Counted from the stretch's first letter, positions 28,208 to 37,863 are shown. The stretch: 64,000 bases of DNA from Anaeromonas gelatinilytica (GCF_016820635.1 NZ_WSFU01000127.1:1-64000); one strand, 5' to 3'. Made by a program: numbers and translations. Notes: generated by a model from the sequence alone, not told the origin.

Positions 28208-29098
28208 ATGAAGTTACAAGAAGAACTAATGAAATATAAAATACTCATAGAAGATGAGTTAAAAAAGGTAATTCCACAAAAAAATGTGCCACAAAAAATT
28301 CTTCTAGAATCTATGGAATATAGTCTTTTATCCGGAGGAAAGAGATTAAGACCGATACTTTTATTGAAGAGTTGTGAATTATTTGATGGGGATATAGAAG
28401 ATGCGATACCATTTGCTGTTGCAATGGAAATGATACATACTTATTCATTAATTCATGATGATCTTCCTGCAATGGATGATGATGATTATAGAAGAGGTAA
28501 TCTTACAAATCATAAAATATATGGTGAAGGTATGTCAATTTTAGCTGGAGATAGTCTATTAAATTATGCTTATGAAATTATGTTAAAGGTGTTAATAGAG
28601 AAAAAGGAACAATTAAAATATATAGATGCAATGAATGTGATTGCAAAAGCTGCTGGATTTAATGGCATGATAGGAGGACAAGTTGTTGATATTGATTCTG
28701 AAAATAAAGAAATTAATTCAGAGACATTAGACTTTATTCATTTAAATAAGACGGCCGCATTGATAGAAGCATCTTTAGTAGCTGGAGCTATTATTGGAGA
28801 AGGTGATTCTAAAGAGATTCAATTATTAAAGGATTATGGTAGATTAGTTGGTATATCTTTTCAAATAAGAGATGATATACTAGATATTATTGGTGATAAA
28901 GAAAAATTAGGTAAAGATATTGGTAGTGATGTTGATAATGATAAATCTACCTATGTATCCATACATGGAATGGATAAAGCCCTTAATGATTTAAAAAATT
29001 ATAAGAATCAGGCTATAAGAATAATGAAAAAATTTGATAAAGATAGAAGCGAATTTTTTATTGAGTTATCTGATTATTTAATGAGTAGAACTAATTAA
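28208..29098 (+). CDS. ispA: Farnesyl diphosphate synthase (IspA)
   Basis: Prenyltransferase making C15 (or C20) diphosphate from IPP and DMAPP. First aspartate motif DDLPAMDDDD and second DDILD are intact, with GGKRLRP before them and MIGGQVVDIDSE in the middle. 296 aa, family length. ATG 28208 follows TAGGAGGA. Next in the operon come OLE RNA, oapA and dxs, so two isoprenoid genes flank the RNA. Confidence 0.96.
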   Translation: MKLQEELMKYKILIEDELKKVIPQKNVPQKILLESMEYSLLSGGKRLRPILLLKSCELFDGDIEDAIPFAVAMEMIHTYSLIHDDLPAMDDDDYRRGNLTNHKIYGEGMSILAGDSLLNYAYEIMLKVLIEKKEQLKYIDAMNVIAKAAGFNGMIGGQVVDIDSENKEINSETLDFIHLNKTAALIEASLVAGAIIGEGDSKEIQLLKDYGRLVGISFQIRDDILDIIGDKEKLGKDIGSDVDNDKSTYVSIHGMDKALNDLKNYKNQAIRIMKKFDKDRSEFFIELSDYLMSRTN

Positions 29099-29116
29099 AT
29101 TGTTATAATTGTTAAT

Positions 29117-29145
29117 TTGAATATTGAAAATGCCTATGATATAAT
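29117..29145 (+). promoter_or_regulatory. Internal sigma-A promoter for OLE RNA
   Basis: TTGAAT (29117-29122), 17-bp spacer, TATAAT (29140-29145). A start near 29152 would coincide with the 5' edge of the structured, G-rich RNA, so OLE probably has its own promoter. Confidence 0.72.
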
Positions 29146-29151
29146 TAACCT

Positions 29152-29730
29152 GCTAAGAATGGTGCAGTATTCTAGTCAGAATGGCTAATTCTGAAGGCGG
29201 GGCTAAAAATCCGTCAAAGGGCATATCGATGAAGTTCCTGGTTATGGCTTGTGACGCCCAGTCAGGGGTCATTTCTGGGAGTAAGGAGGATGGGGCGATC
29301 CGCAAAGGCATGTGGGCGTTGACCCTACCTCCGTGGAGACCTATTTGTTTTGTAGGATAACCTGTTAGTAGTATAAGCTGCTGCAGTGTAGCCTGCCTTG
29401 AGTGAAATAGGTAGATAATAGTTGTGATTTGAAATTTTAGGGGCCCTATAAATGGACGATTTTGCTATTGAAACCTATTTTGCAAAAGAGGCTATGAATT
29501 AGCATGACTGTTGAGGAAAACTCCTAGACTGTTCATGAGAGAAATATATTGAGGATTGCAGTGTGGACTAAATGGCAATCTGGCTCTAGTATTAGGGACG
29601 AGATTAAAGGGAAACCGCTGTTATGGCGACAAGCAGTTCTTGTTCGGGAAATCCTGCCAGACCTCAAGCCGCAAAATTTACTCAATATATTGCCATTCTA
29701 AAGCTGGTAGCTTTTATGCTATCAGCTTTA
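29152..29730 (+). ncRNA. ole: OLE RNA (ornate large extremophilic RNA)
   Basis: A gene-free block of about 580 nt with much higher G+C than its surroundings and dense pairing: TCAGAAT/ATTCTGA at 29176-29194, GATTGC/GCAATC at 29554-29580, and a long closing helix of AATATATTGAG (29543-29553) with CTCAATATATT (29681-29691). Size, content and position between ispA and oapA-dxs match the known OLE locus of Bacillus halodurans and relatives. OLE forms a membrane-bound ribonucleoprotein with OapA (and OapB, OapC) and is tied to cold, ethanol and magnesium stress. Boundaries are set from the promoter and the 3' hairpin. No protein-coding ORF is plausible here. Confidence 0.93.
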
Positions 29731-29733
29731 TTT
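29700..29733 (+). terminator. Hairpin at the 3' end of OLE RNA
   Basis: Arms 29700-29711 and 29718-29729 (AAAGCTGGTAGC with one G-U pair) around TTTTAT, followed by ATTTAG. It may terminate or process OLE; the weak T-run would let some transcripts reach oapA and dxs. Confidence 0.65.
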
Positions 29734-29785
29734 AGATATGGTTATTTAGGTAAAGCTGAAAGTATAAAATGTTAGGAGGTATTTT

Positions 29786-30373
29786 TTGTCGAAACATAAT
29801 AAGAGTATAAATAAAAGAAAAAAAAGTAAAAAAAATTATAAGTGGACATTAATCATATCAATATGGACTTTTTTTCTAGCCATTGCAGTTAGTATTCTTT
29901 CAGAAAATCTGATGAGAAATTTTGATATTCTTTTTGCTTCTATTACTTTAATTTTTATTATTTTTTTAGGGGTATTTTTTGATACAATTGGTATTGCTGT
30001 TGCATCGGCTCAAGAACGACCATTTCATTCCATGGCTGCACAAAAAAATTTAGCAGCTAAATATGCGATTAAGTTAATTAAAAATGCTGGACCAGTATCA
30101 AATTTTTGTAATGATGTTATAGGAGATATATGTGGGATTATAAGTGGAGCAGCTGGGGCAATAATTGTAGCAAAATTTTCAAAAATATATGACATAAAAG
30201 AATTAACTATGTTAAGTGTTGTAATAAGTGGATTGATTGCTTCTTTAACAGTTGGAGGAAAGGCAATAGGGAAAGAAATAGCGATTAATCATTCTAAAAC
30301 AATAATATATTATACTGGTAAAGTAGTTATGTTTTTTGATAAAAAGTTAAAAATAAAAATATTAAGTAAATAG
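29786..30373 (+). CDS. oapA: OLE-associated membrane protein OapA
   Basis: 195-aa protein with four likely membrane helices (about 20-40, 48-70, 113-131, 141-157) and a very basic N-terminus (KRKKSKKNYK) suited to RNA binding. The segment SAQERPFHSMAAQKN between helices 2 and 3 resembles the DUF21/CorB membrane domain to which OapA is related. TTG 29786 follows AGGAGGT. It sits 56 bp after the OLE hairpin, the standard position of oapA. It anchors OLE RNA to the membrane in characterised species. Confidence 0.92.
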   Translation: MSKHNKSINKRKKSKKNYKWTLIISIWTFFLAIAVSILSENLMRNFDILFASITLIFIIFLGVFFDTIGIAVASAQERPFHSMAAQKNLAAKYAIKLIKNAGPVSNFCNDVIGDICGIISGAAGAIIVAKFSKIYDIKELTMLSVVISGLIASLTVGGKAIGKEIAINHSKTIIYYTGKVVMFFDKKLKIKILSK

Positions 30374-30412
30374 AATTTAAATAATAATTATTAGAAGGTG
30401 AGTGACCCTTTG

Positions 30413-32281
30413 ATGAAAATATTAGATAAAGTAAATTGCATATTAGATTTGAAAAAACTTAATAATAATGAGTTGAATATTTTAAGTGAAGAGATAAGAG
30501 AGTTTCTTTTAGATAATATATCTAAAACAGGGGGACATGTTGCATCAAATTTAGGTGTTGTGGAATTGACAATAGCGATCCATAAAGTTTTTAATAGTCC
30601 AAAAGATAAAATCATATGGGATGTAGGTCATCAATGTTATATTCATAAAATTTTAACTGGAAGAAAAAATAGAATAAGTACACTTCGACAATATGGAGGA
30701 TTAAGTGGTTTTCCAAAAAGATCTGAGAGTTCTCATGATGTTTTTGAAACAGGACATAGTTCTACATCAATTTCGGCTGGATTAGGTATGGCTATTGCTC
30801 GAGATATAAAAGGAGAAAATAATGAAGTAGTTTCAGTTATAGGTGATGGATCCATGACTGCTGGTATGGCTTTTGAAGCATTAAATCATGCTGGTGATAT
30901 AAAAAATAAGATGATTGTAATATTAAATGATAATGAAATGTCTATATCTCAAAATGTAGGTGGATTATCGAAATATTTTGACAGAATAAGAACAGCTCCA
31001 ACATATGGTAAAATGAAAGATGATGTAGAAAATTTATTAAATAGTATTCCTGCTATAGGAAAAACAATGTATAGAACGGCTGAAAGAGCTAAAGATAGTC
31101 TTAAATATTTTTTGTTACCAGGAATTTTATTTGAAGAATTGGGATTTAAATATTTAGGACCAGTAGATGGTCATAATATACCTGCATTATTAAATATTCT
31201 TAAGAGAGCAAAATTAGTAAATGGCCCTGTAATAGTTCATGTGTTGACAAAAAAAGGCAAAGGATATAAACCAGCAGAAGATAGACCAGATAAATTTCAT
31301 GGTTCTTCATCTTTTGATTTAAAAACGGGGAAAGCATTAAATAATTCTAATGGAATTAAGTATTCTCAAGTATTTGGTGATAAATTATATGAATTAGCAA
31401 AAAAGAATAAAGATATTATAGCTATAACTGCAGCTATGCCTTCAGGAACAGGATTAGAAAAATTTAAACATAAACTTCCTAAAAGATTTATTGATGTAGG
31501 TATAGCTGAACAACATGCTGTAACTCTTGCTGCAGGATTAGCTTCCGAGGGTTTAAAACCTTATTTCAGTGTATATTCCACTTTTTTACAAAGGGGATAT
31601 GATCAAGTTATACATGATGTATGTTTACAAAATTTACCTGTTGTATTTGCTATAGATAGAGCTGGCTTGGTAGGAAATGATGGGGAAACTCATCATGGTG
31701 TTTTTGATTTTTCATATCTTAATCATATTCCTAATTTAACAATAATGGCACCAAAGGATAAAAAAGAATTAGAAGATATGTTAGAATTTACTTATCATTA
31801 TAATGAAGGACCTATAGCTATAAGATATCCTAGAGGATTAAGCGTTGAAAGAGCAGAATTATCAACTAATAATGAAATAAGTTTTGGTAAAGGTGAATTA
31901 TTAAAAGAAGGTAAAAATATAGCTATAATGGCTGTAGGGAAAATGGTAAATATAAGTTATGATGTATGTTTAAGATTAGAAGAAGATGGATACAACCCTA
32001 CTTTAATTAATGCAAGATTTTTAAAACCTCTAGATAGGAATTTGATAAAAAAAGTAGCAAAAGAGTATAATTTAATTATAACATTAGAAGATAATATTGT
32101 TATTGGAGGTTTTGGGTCAGTTATTAATAATGAATTAATAAATCAAAGCTATAAAGGCAAAACCTTAAATATAGGTTTACCAGATGAGTTTATCGAGCAT
32201 GGAGATACAGATGATTTATTTAAAAAATATAAATTGGATGTTAATGGAGTTTATGATATTATTCGTAATAAGATAAAGTAG
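30413..32281 (+). CDS. dxs: 1-Deoxy-D-xylulose-5-phosphate synthase
   Basis: Thiamine-diphosphate enzyme for the first step of the MEP isoprenoid pathway, joining pyruvate and glyceraldehyde 3-phosphate. DVGHQCYIHKILTGR, the TPP motif GDGSMTAGMAFEALNHAG with the NDNEMSIS continuation, catalytic Glu in DVGIAEQHAVTLAAG and the transketolase-C domain are all present. About 622 aa. ATG 30413 or TTG 30410 both fit AAGGTGA upstream; GTG 30398 overlaps it and is rejected. The same operon carries ispA. Confidence 0.97.
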   Translation: MKILDKVNCILDLKKLNNNELNILSEEIREFLLDNISKTGGHVASNLGVVELTIAIHKVFNSPKDKIIWDVGHQCYIHKILTGRKNRISTLRQYGGLSGFPKRSESSHDVFETGHSSTSISAGLGMAIARDIKGENNEVVSVIGDGSMTAGMAFEALNHAGDIKNKMIVILNDNEMSISQNVGGLSKYFDRIRTAPTYGKMKDDVENLLNSIPAIGKTMYRTAERAKDSLKYFLLPGILFEELGFKYLGPVDGHNIPALLNILKRAKLVNGPVIVHVLTKKGKGYKPAEDRPDKFHGSSSFDLKTGKALNNSNGIKYSQVFGDKLYELAKKNKDIIAITAAMPSGTGLEKFKHKLPKRFIDVGIAEQHAVTLAAGLASEGLKPYFSVYSTFLQRGYDQVIHDVCLQNLPVVFAIDRAGLVGNDGETHHGVFDFSYLNHIPNLTIMAPKDKKELEDMLEFTYHYNEGPIAIRYPRGLSVERAELSTNNEISFGKGELLKEGKNIAIMAVGKMVNISYDVCLRLEEDGYNPTLINARFLKPLDRNLIKKVAKEYNLIITLEDNIVIGGFGSVINNELINQSYKGKTLNIGLPDEFIEHGDTDDLFKKYKLDVNGVYDIIRNKIK

Positions 32282-32296
32282 TAGGAGAGTAGCTTA

Positions 32297-33094
32297 ATGG
32301 ATTATATACGTGTAGATGTATTGATGAATAGTAAAGGCTTAGTAGAAAGTAGAGAATTGGCTAAAAAAGCCATAAAAAAAGGTCTAGTTAAATACAATGG
32401 TAAAATAATAACTAAACCTTCGTTTAAAGTAACAAAAGATGCTAAAATAGAATTGTTAAGACCTCCATTAGACTATGTAGGAAGGGGAGGGTATAAATTA
32501 GAAAAAGCTATTAAAGCCTTTAATTTAGATTTATCTGATAAGATTGCTATGGATATTGGAGCATCTACTGGAGGATTTACAGATTGTATGATACAACACG
32601 AAGTAAGAAAAGTATATGCAATAGATGTAGGTTATAATCAATTATGTGATAAATTAAAAAATGATGATAGGGTTATAAATATGGAAAAAACTAACATAAG
32701 ATATTTAGATATAAGAGATATAGAGGAATTACAAGATTTTATATCTATTGATGTATCTTTTATATCTCTAACTAAGGTTCTTCTAATAGCTAAAAATTTT
32801 CTTAAAAAAGATGGTGAGATAATTGCATTGATAAAGCCTCAATTTGAAGTAGGAAAAAAGAATATAGGTAAAAGAGGTATTGTAAAAAAAGCTTCTATAC
32901 ATTTTGATGTTATAAAGAAAATAAAGAATTTTATAAAGTCTTTGGATCTAGTTTTAACTGATATTGAATATTCACCAATAAAAGGGGGAGGAGGTAATAT
33001 TGAGTATTTAGCTTATATTACCAATAATATTTCTCATATTGATATAGACAAAAAAATACAAAAGATTTTATTAGATTCTCATGAAAAGTTATAA
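32297..33094 (+). CDS. tlyA: TlyA-family rRNA 2'-O-methyltransferase
   Basis: N-terminal S4 RNA-binding domain (YIRVDVLMNSKGLVESRELA) joined to an FtsJ-type methyltransferase with SAM motif AMDIGASTGGFTDCM and the Lys of LIKPQFEVGK. This is the TlyA/YqxC family, which in mycobacteria methylates 16S and 23S rRNA ribose. 265 aa. ATG 32297 follows AGGAGAG. dxs-tlyA-argR-recN is the usual Firmicute order. Confidence 0.93.
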   Translation: MDYIRVDVLMNSKGLVESRELAKKAIKKGLVKYNGKIITKPSFKVTKDAKIELLRPPLDYVGRGGYKLEKAIKAFNLDLSDKIAMDIGASTGGFTDCMIQHEVRKVYAIDVGYNQLCDKLKNDDRVINMEKTNIRYLDIRDIEELQDFISIDVSFISLTKVLLIAKNFLKKDGEIIALIKPQFEVGKKNIGKRGIVKKASIHFDVIKKIKNFIKSLDLVLTDIEYSPIKGGGGNIEYLAYITNNISHIDIDKKIQKILLDSHEKL

Positions 33095-33110
33095 AAATAA
33101 GGGGGAAACA

Positions 33111-33563
33111 ATGAAAAAATATGTAAGACAAAGCAAGATAATAGATTTAATTAACCATAATGAAATAGAAACTCAAGAGGAATTAGCTGAGCATTTGAAA
33201 AATGCAGGTATTGATGTTACTCAAGCTACTGTATCTAGGGATATAAAAGAATTGCGATTGGTTAAAGTTATGTCTAAGTTAGGTAAATATAAATATGCGG
33301 CTATAGGACATACTCAGGATGGAATTACAGAAAGACTAATAAATATATTTAAAAATTCTATTGTTTCTATTAAAGTTGCTGGACATATATTAGTACTGAA
33401 AACAATACCAGGTGCAGCACAAATATCGGCTTCTGCAATAGACAATTTAGATATGAAAGAAATAATTGGAACAATAGCAGGAGATGATACTGTATTTGTT
33501 GCTATTAGTGATGCTGGAAAGGTAGACGAAATTTTAGATATATTTTATAAATTATTGGAGTAA
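33111..33563 (+). CDS. argR: Arginine repressor ArgR/AhrC
   Basis: Arginine-dependent hexameric regulator. N-terminal winged helix (TQEELAEHLKNAGIDVTQ, ATVSRDIKELRLVKV) and C-terminal oligomerisation and arginine-binding domain (PGAAQISASAIDNLD, GTIAGDDTVFV). 150 aa, normal length. ATG 33111 follows GGGGGAA; an in-frame upstream ATG lies within tlyA and lacks a ribosome-binding site. Confidence 0.96.
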   Translation: MKKYVRQSKIIDLINHNEIETQEELAEHLKNAGIDVTQATVSRDIKELRLVKVMSKLGKYKYAAIGHTQDGITERLINIFKNSIVSIKVAGHILVLKTIPGAAQISASAIDNLDMKEIIGTIAGDDTVFVAISDAGKVDEILDIFYKLLE

Positions 33564-33577
33564 TGGGGGAAATTACT

Positions 33578-35269
33578 GTGATTCTTGAGTTAAATATTAA
33601 GAATTTTGCTATAATAAACGATTTAAAAATATCTTTTACTAAAGGTTTTAATGTATTAACTGGAGAAACAGGTGCAGGTAAATCTATAATTATAGATGCT
33701 GTTAGTATGATATTAGGAGAAAGAGCAAACAAAACTTTCATCAAAACAGGGAAAAATAAAGCTATAATTGAAGCTCTATTTTATATAGAATATCCTAAAG
33801 AAATAAAAATTTTACTTAATGATTTTGGAATTCATTACGAACCAGATAATACTTTACTTATTAGTAGAGAAATTCATTTAAATGGAAGAAGTTTTTCTAG
33901 AGTAAATGGTCATACAACAACTTTAACTATGTTAAAACGATTGACATATTATTTGGTTAATATTCATGGACAACATGAATATCAAACTCTTTTATCCTTA
34001 GAAAATCATATAGAATTAATAGATTCATTGGGAAATAAAGAGTTATATTTTTATAAAGATAAAATTCATGATGAATATTCAGAATTACAAAAAATTAAAA
34101 GTAAATTATCAACTATTTCAATAGATGAAATGGAAAAAGAAAGAAAAATTGATTTATTAAAATTTCAAATATCTGAAATTAATAATGCTAATTTAAAATT
34201 TGATGAAGAAGATGATTTAATTAACGAACATAGTAAACTATCTAATCAAGAAGAAATAGTAAAAACATTAAATGGAATTTATAATATACTTGATTATAAT
34301 TCATATGAAGATGCTTCGATTATAGACAAATTAAATGTAATTACCAGAGATTTAGATAAATTAACTAGATTTGACATTAATCTAAAAAATTATTATAAAA
34401 ATATCTTAGATATTACTTATCAGATACAAGATTTTACAAGAGATATTAGAAGTTATTATGAAGGAATAGAATATGACCCTGAGAGACTTGCACTATTGGA
34501 TGAAAGAATTGATTTGATTAATAAATTAAAAAGAAAATATGGTGCTACAATATCAGAGATATTAGAATATAGAGATAATATCTCTAGTGATTTAGATAAA
34601 ATAATTAATGATGAAAAAGAAATTAACAAACTTCAAAAAAAAATTAAAGAGAAAGAAAATTATATTTTGACTTTATCTAAAAAATTATCTAATATTAGGA
34701 ATAATATAATTAGTAAATTTGAAAAAAATATAGTTAATGAACTAAATGAATTAAATATGAAGAATGTTAAATTTAAAGTGAAGCATGAAATATTAGAATA
34801 TCCTAATATAAAAGGAATAGATAAAGTAGAATTTTTGATTTCAACTAATCCTGGAGAACCATTAAAAAAACTATCAAGAATAATTTCTGGTGGAGAAATG
34901 TCAAGAATAATGTTAGCAATAAAATCAATTACAGCTAATATAGATAATGTTTCAACAATGATATTTGATGAAATAGATACGGGAATAAGTGGTAGAGTAG
35001 CTCAAACAGTAGGTGAAAAGATTGTAAACATATCTAGAAGACATCAAGTTCTTTGTATAACCCATTTACCTCAAATAGCAGCTATGGCTGATTCTCATTT
35101 TTTGGTTTCAAAAAATAATAAAGTAGATGAAACAGAAATTAATATTAAAAATTTAGATTATAAAAATCGCATAGAGGAGCTTTCAAGATTATTAGGTGGA
35201 GTAGATGTTACAAGTACAACTAAAATGCATGCTAAAGAAATGCTAGAGTTATCAAAAAAATTAAAATAA
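33578..35269 (+). CDS. recN: DNA repair ATPase RecN
   Basis: SMC-like protein acting early at double-strand breaks. Walker A GETGAGKSIIID, long central coiled-coil, ABC signature SGGEMSRIMLAIK and Walker B MIFDEIDTGISGR are visible. About 563 aa. GTG 33578 follows GGGGGA and gives the typical MILELNIKNFAIIND start; ATG 33563 overlaps that site. The last two codons and stop lie in the terminator stem. Confidence 0.96.
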   Translation: MILELNIKNFAIINDLKISFTKGFNVLTGETGAGKSIIIDAVSMILGERANKTFIKTGKNKAIIEALFYIEYPKEIKILLNDFGIHYEPDNTLLISREIHLNGRSFSRVNGHTTTLTMLKRLTYYLVNIHGQHEYQTLLSLENHIELIDSLGNKELYFYKDKIHDEYSELQKIKSKLSTISIDEMEKERKIDLLKFQISEINNANLKFDEEDDLINEHSKLSNQEEIVKTLNGIYNILDYNSYEDASIIDKLNVITRDLDKLTRFDINLKNYYKNILDITYQIQDFTRDIRSYYEGIEYDPERLALLDERIDLINKLKRKYGATISEILEYRDNISSDLDKIINDEKEINKLQKKIKEKENYILTLSKKLSNIRNNIISKFEKNIVNELNELNMKNVKFKVKHEILEYPNIKGIDKVEFLISTNPGEPLKKLSRIISGGEMSRIMLAIKSITANIDNVSTMIFDEIDTGISGRVAQTVGEKIVNISRRHQVLCITHLPQIAAMADSHFLVSKNNKVDETEINIKNLDYKNRIEELSRLLGGVDVTSTTKMHAKEMLELSKKLK

Positions 35270-35310
35270 AAAATAGGAATATTATATAATATTCCTATTT
35301 TTTATTTTAA
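35261..35310 (+). terminator. Perfect 23-bp terminator over the recN stop
   Basis: Arms 35261-35283 and 35288-35310 pair without a mismatch around ATAT, with A- and T-runs at the base. The recN stop (35267-35269) lies inside. It can work in both directions. Confidence 0.85.
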
Positions 35311-35477
35311 AAATTTTAATAAATACTATTTATTTTGGAAATTTAGAATCTACTTTACATTATACTTAATTATTATACAGAATATTTAAGCTATAATTAG
35401 CTCAAATTAAATATATAGAGATAAGATTTTAAGAAGTGAAGGAAGATAGTAAGGGGAATTTGGAGAGTGATAATTCT

Positions 35478-36818
35478 TTGAATTCAAACAAAGGTAAAAG
35501 ACAAAAGATTATCTCATATATTTTAATTTTAATTGTTTTTGTATTTATAGTTCAAATATCTAATGTTTTTAATTTACCATCAAATATAAATTTATATAAA
35601 GGTGACAAAAAGAATATAGATATATTATTTCCATTTACATTAAATATATTAGAACCAAAAGATAAAGTTGTACAATTAAATAATTCAAAAAACAAATTAA
35701 ATTTATTAAGTAGAAATTCATATGAATTGAATACCAAAAAAGAAGGAAAAGTTAATTTAAACATTAAATTGTTAGGATTATTACCTGTTAAAACAATGGA
35801 AGTAAATGTTGTAGATACAGTAAAATTATATCCTGGTGGTCAATCTATTGGTGTTAAGCTTAATACAGATGGAGTATTGATTGTAGCAATCTCTGAAATA
35901 AAATCTAAAAATGGAAAAACATATGTGCCTTCAAAGGAAGCGGGAATAAAGATAGGAGATTCTATTTTAGAAATAAATAATACAAAAATAAAAGATTCAT
36001 ATCATGTTATGGATATGTTAAATAATGTTGGTGAGAAAGAAGTAAAACTTAAAATTAGAAGAGATGGTAAAATATTTACAACACATATCACTCCTGTACA
36101 ATGTAAAGAAGATGATAGTTATAAAATAGGATTGTGGGTGAGAGATAAAACTGCAGGAATTGGAACTTTAACTTTTTATCATCCAAGTACTAAAAAATTT
36201 GCAGCATTAGGGCATGGGATATCTGATATAGATACTGGAAAACTGATGACTATAAAAGATGGAGAAATATTGGAAGCAAGTATATCTTCTATAGAGCAAG
36301 GAGAAAAAGGTCATCCTGGAGAGTTAAAAGGAATGTTTTTTGAGTCTCAAAATAAATTAGGAAAAATTCAACAAAATACTGATTTAGGAATTTATGGAAA
36401 GATGACAGAGGATTTTAATAACCCTTATTTTGATAAACCAATACCAATAGCATTACAACATGAAATTAAAGAAGGAAAAGCTTATATATTAAGTACTATT
36501 GATGGAAATGAAATGAAGAAATTTGAAGTTGAAATAGTTAAACTTGAAAGTCAATTAAAAGTTTCTTCTAAAAGTATGGTTGTAAAAGTAACAGATAAAG
36601 AATTATTAGCAAAGACTGGTGGAATTGTTCAGGGAATGAGTGGTAGTCCTATTGTACAAAATGGTAAAATAATAGGAGCCATAACTCATGTATTTGTAAA
36701 TGATCCTACTAAAGGTTATGGAATATATATAGAATGGATGTTAGAAGAAGCAGAATTAGGTGAAAATGAAATTGGTAAAGAAAAAATCAGAAATATTTCT
36801 GATTTTTTCTTTTTTTAA
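35478..36818 (+). CDS. spoIVB: SpoIVB signalling peptidase
   Basis: Forespore serine peptidase (family S55) secreted into the intermembrane space, where it triggers pro-sigma-K processing. One N-terminal membrane segment, a PDZ domain (about 130-200, with AGIKIGDSILEINNTKI) and the peptidase domain with His in ALGHGISD and Ser in GMSGSPI. TTG 35478 with GGAGAGTGA upstream is preferred; GTG 35436 would add 14 residues. The last 14 residues (GKEKIRNISDFFFF) are encoded by the terminator itself. Confidence 0.93.
   Translation: MNSNKGKRQKIISYILILIVFVFIVQISNVFNLPSNINLYKGDKKNIDILFPFTLNILEPKDKVVQLNNSKNKLNLLSRNSYELNTKKEGKVNLNIKLLGLLPVKTMEVNVVDTVKLYPGGQSIGVKLNTDGVLIVAISEIKSKNGKTYVPSKEAGIKIGDSILEINNTKIKDSYHVMDMLNNVGEKEVKLKIRRDGKIFTTHITPVQCKEDDSYKIGLWVRDKTAGIGTLTFYHPSTKKFAALGHGISDIDTGKLMTIKDGEILEASISSIEQGEKGHPGELKGMFFESQNKLGKIQQNTDLGIYGKMTEDFNNPYFDKPIPIALQHEIKEGKAYILSTIDGNEMKKFEVEIVKLESQLKVSSKSMVVKVTDKELLAKTGGIVQGMSGSPIVQNGKIIGAITHVFVNDPTKGYGIYIEWMLEEAELGENEIGKEKIRNISDFFFF
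36777..36817 (+). terminator. Terminator inside the spoIVB 3' end
   Basis: Arms 36777-36792 and 36797-36812 (16 bp, perfect) with a T-run of nine. The spoIVB reading frame passes through the whole hairpin and stops just after it. Confidence 0.85.
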
Positions 36819-36906
36819 AAAAATTTAAGATAAAATTATATTTATTAAATAATTTTTATAAAAAAATTACTTAAATATGGAATATAGGAAGGAAATATAT
36901 CATTTT

Positions 36907-36913
36907 TGTCGAA
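36907..36913 (+). promoter_or_regulatory. 0A box upstream of spo0A
   Basis: TGTCGAA (36907-36913) matches the Spo0A binding consensus exactly, preceded by T-residues as usual. It lies 47 bp before the spo0A start and suggests autoregulation. Confidence 0.75.
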
Positions 36914-36959
36914 TTAGTATTATGGGAATATATAGAACTAATAAATAGGGGGTAATTAA

Positions 36960-37769
36960 ATGAAGGATAAACCAATAAGTATTTTAATTGTTGATGACAA
37001 CAAAGATTTTTCTAACATACTTAATGAATATTTATCTACTCAAGAAGATGTAGAAGTTGTGGGTATGGCAAAAGACGGAATGGAAGCTATTGATATGATT
37101 TTGAATGAAGTACCAGATGTATTAGTATTAGATATTATTATGCCACATCTAGATGGATTAGGAGTTTTAGAAAAAATAAATTCAATGAATTTAAATAAAT
37201 TTCCTAAGACTATTATTTTATCAGCAGTAGGACAAGATAAAATAACTCAGAGAGCTATTAATTTAGGTGCAGATTATTATGTTGTAAAACCTTTTGATTT
37301 TGAGATATTCATGAAAAGAATTAGACAGTTAACAGGTGACGGAATAGAAATTAATAATAGAAAAAGTTCATTACATAGAACTGAAGATGGTATTATAAAT
37401 AAACCTAATAATAATGCAAAATCATTAGAAGCAAAAATAACTAATATTATTCATGAAATTGGAGTACCTGCTCATATAAAAGGATATCTGTATTTAAGAG
37501 AAGCTATAGGTATGGTTGTAGAAAATATAGAGTTATTGAGTGCAGTAACTAAGGAATTATATCCTACAATTGCTAAAAAATTTAATACTACTTCCAGTAG
37601 AGTAGAACGAGCGATTAGACATGCGATTGAAGTAGCATGGAGTAGAGGAAAAGTGGATACTATAAATAATTTATTTGGATATACAGTTCATAATGATAAA
37701 GGTAAGCCTACCAATAGTGAATTTATTGCAATGGTTGCTGATAAATTAAGATTAGAAAGAGTTAATTGA
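36960..37769 (+). CDS. spo0A: Sporulation master regulator Spo0A
   Basis: Response regulator controlling sporulation entry. Receiver domain: Asp12 and Asp13 acidic pocket, phospho-acceptor Asp58 in LVLDIIMP, the SAVGQ switch and Lys in YVVKPF. The Spo0A-specific C-terminal DNA-binding domain follows, with [21 protein letters not shown] as recognition helix region. 269 aa, full length. ATG 36960 follows AGGGGG. A 0A box lies upstream; spoIVB precedes it, the conserved arrangement. Confidence 0.98.
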   Translation: MKDKPISILIVDDNKDFSNILNEYLSTQEDVEVVGMAKDGMEAIDMILNEVPDVLVLDIIMPHLDGLGVLEKINSMNLNKFPKTIILSAVGQDKITQRAINLGADYYVVKPFDFEIFMKRIRQLTGDGIEINNRKSSLHRTEDGIINKPNNNAKSLEAKITNIIHEIGVPAHIKGYLYLREAIGMVVENIELLSAVTKELYPTIAKKFNTTSSRVERAIRHAIEVAWSRGKVDTINNLFGYTVHNDKGKPTNSEFIAMVADKLRLERVN

Positions 37770-37863
37770 TAAACCGTAATTTTCAACGTTTATAAGGAAT
37801 TAGACTTATATGAAAATACCTATGAATATGAAATTTTAGTTATAGATATGTTTGAGATACTTT

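Noticed and set aside
29152-29730. RNase P RNA, tmRNA or group II intron
   Set aside because: The context ispA - oapA - dxs and the lack of an alanine-tRNA-like end, a tag ORF or a domain V hairpin favour OLE.
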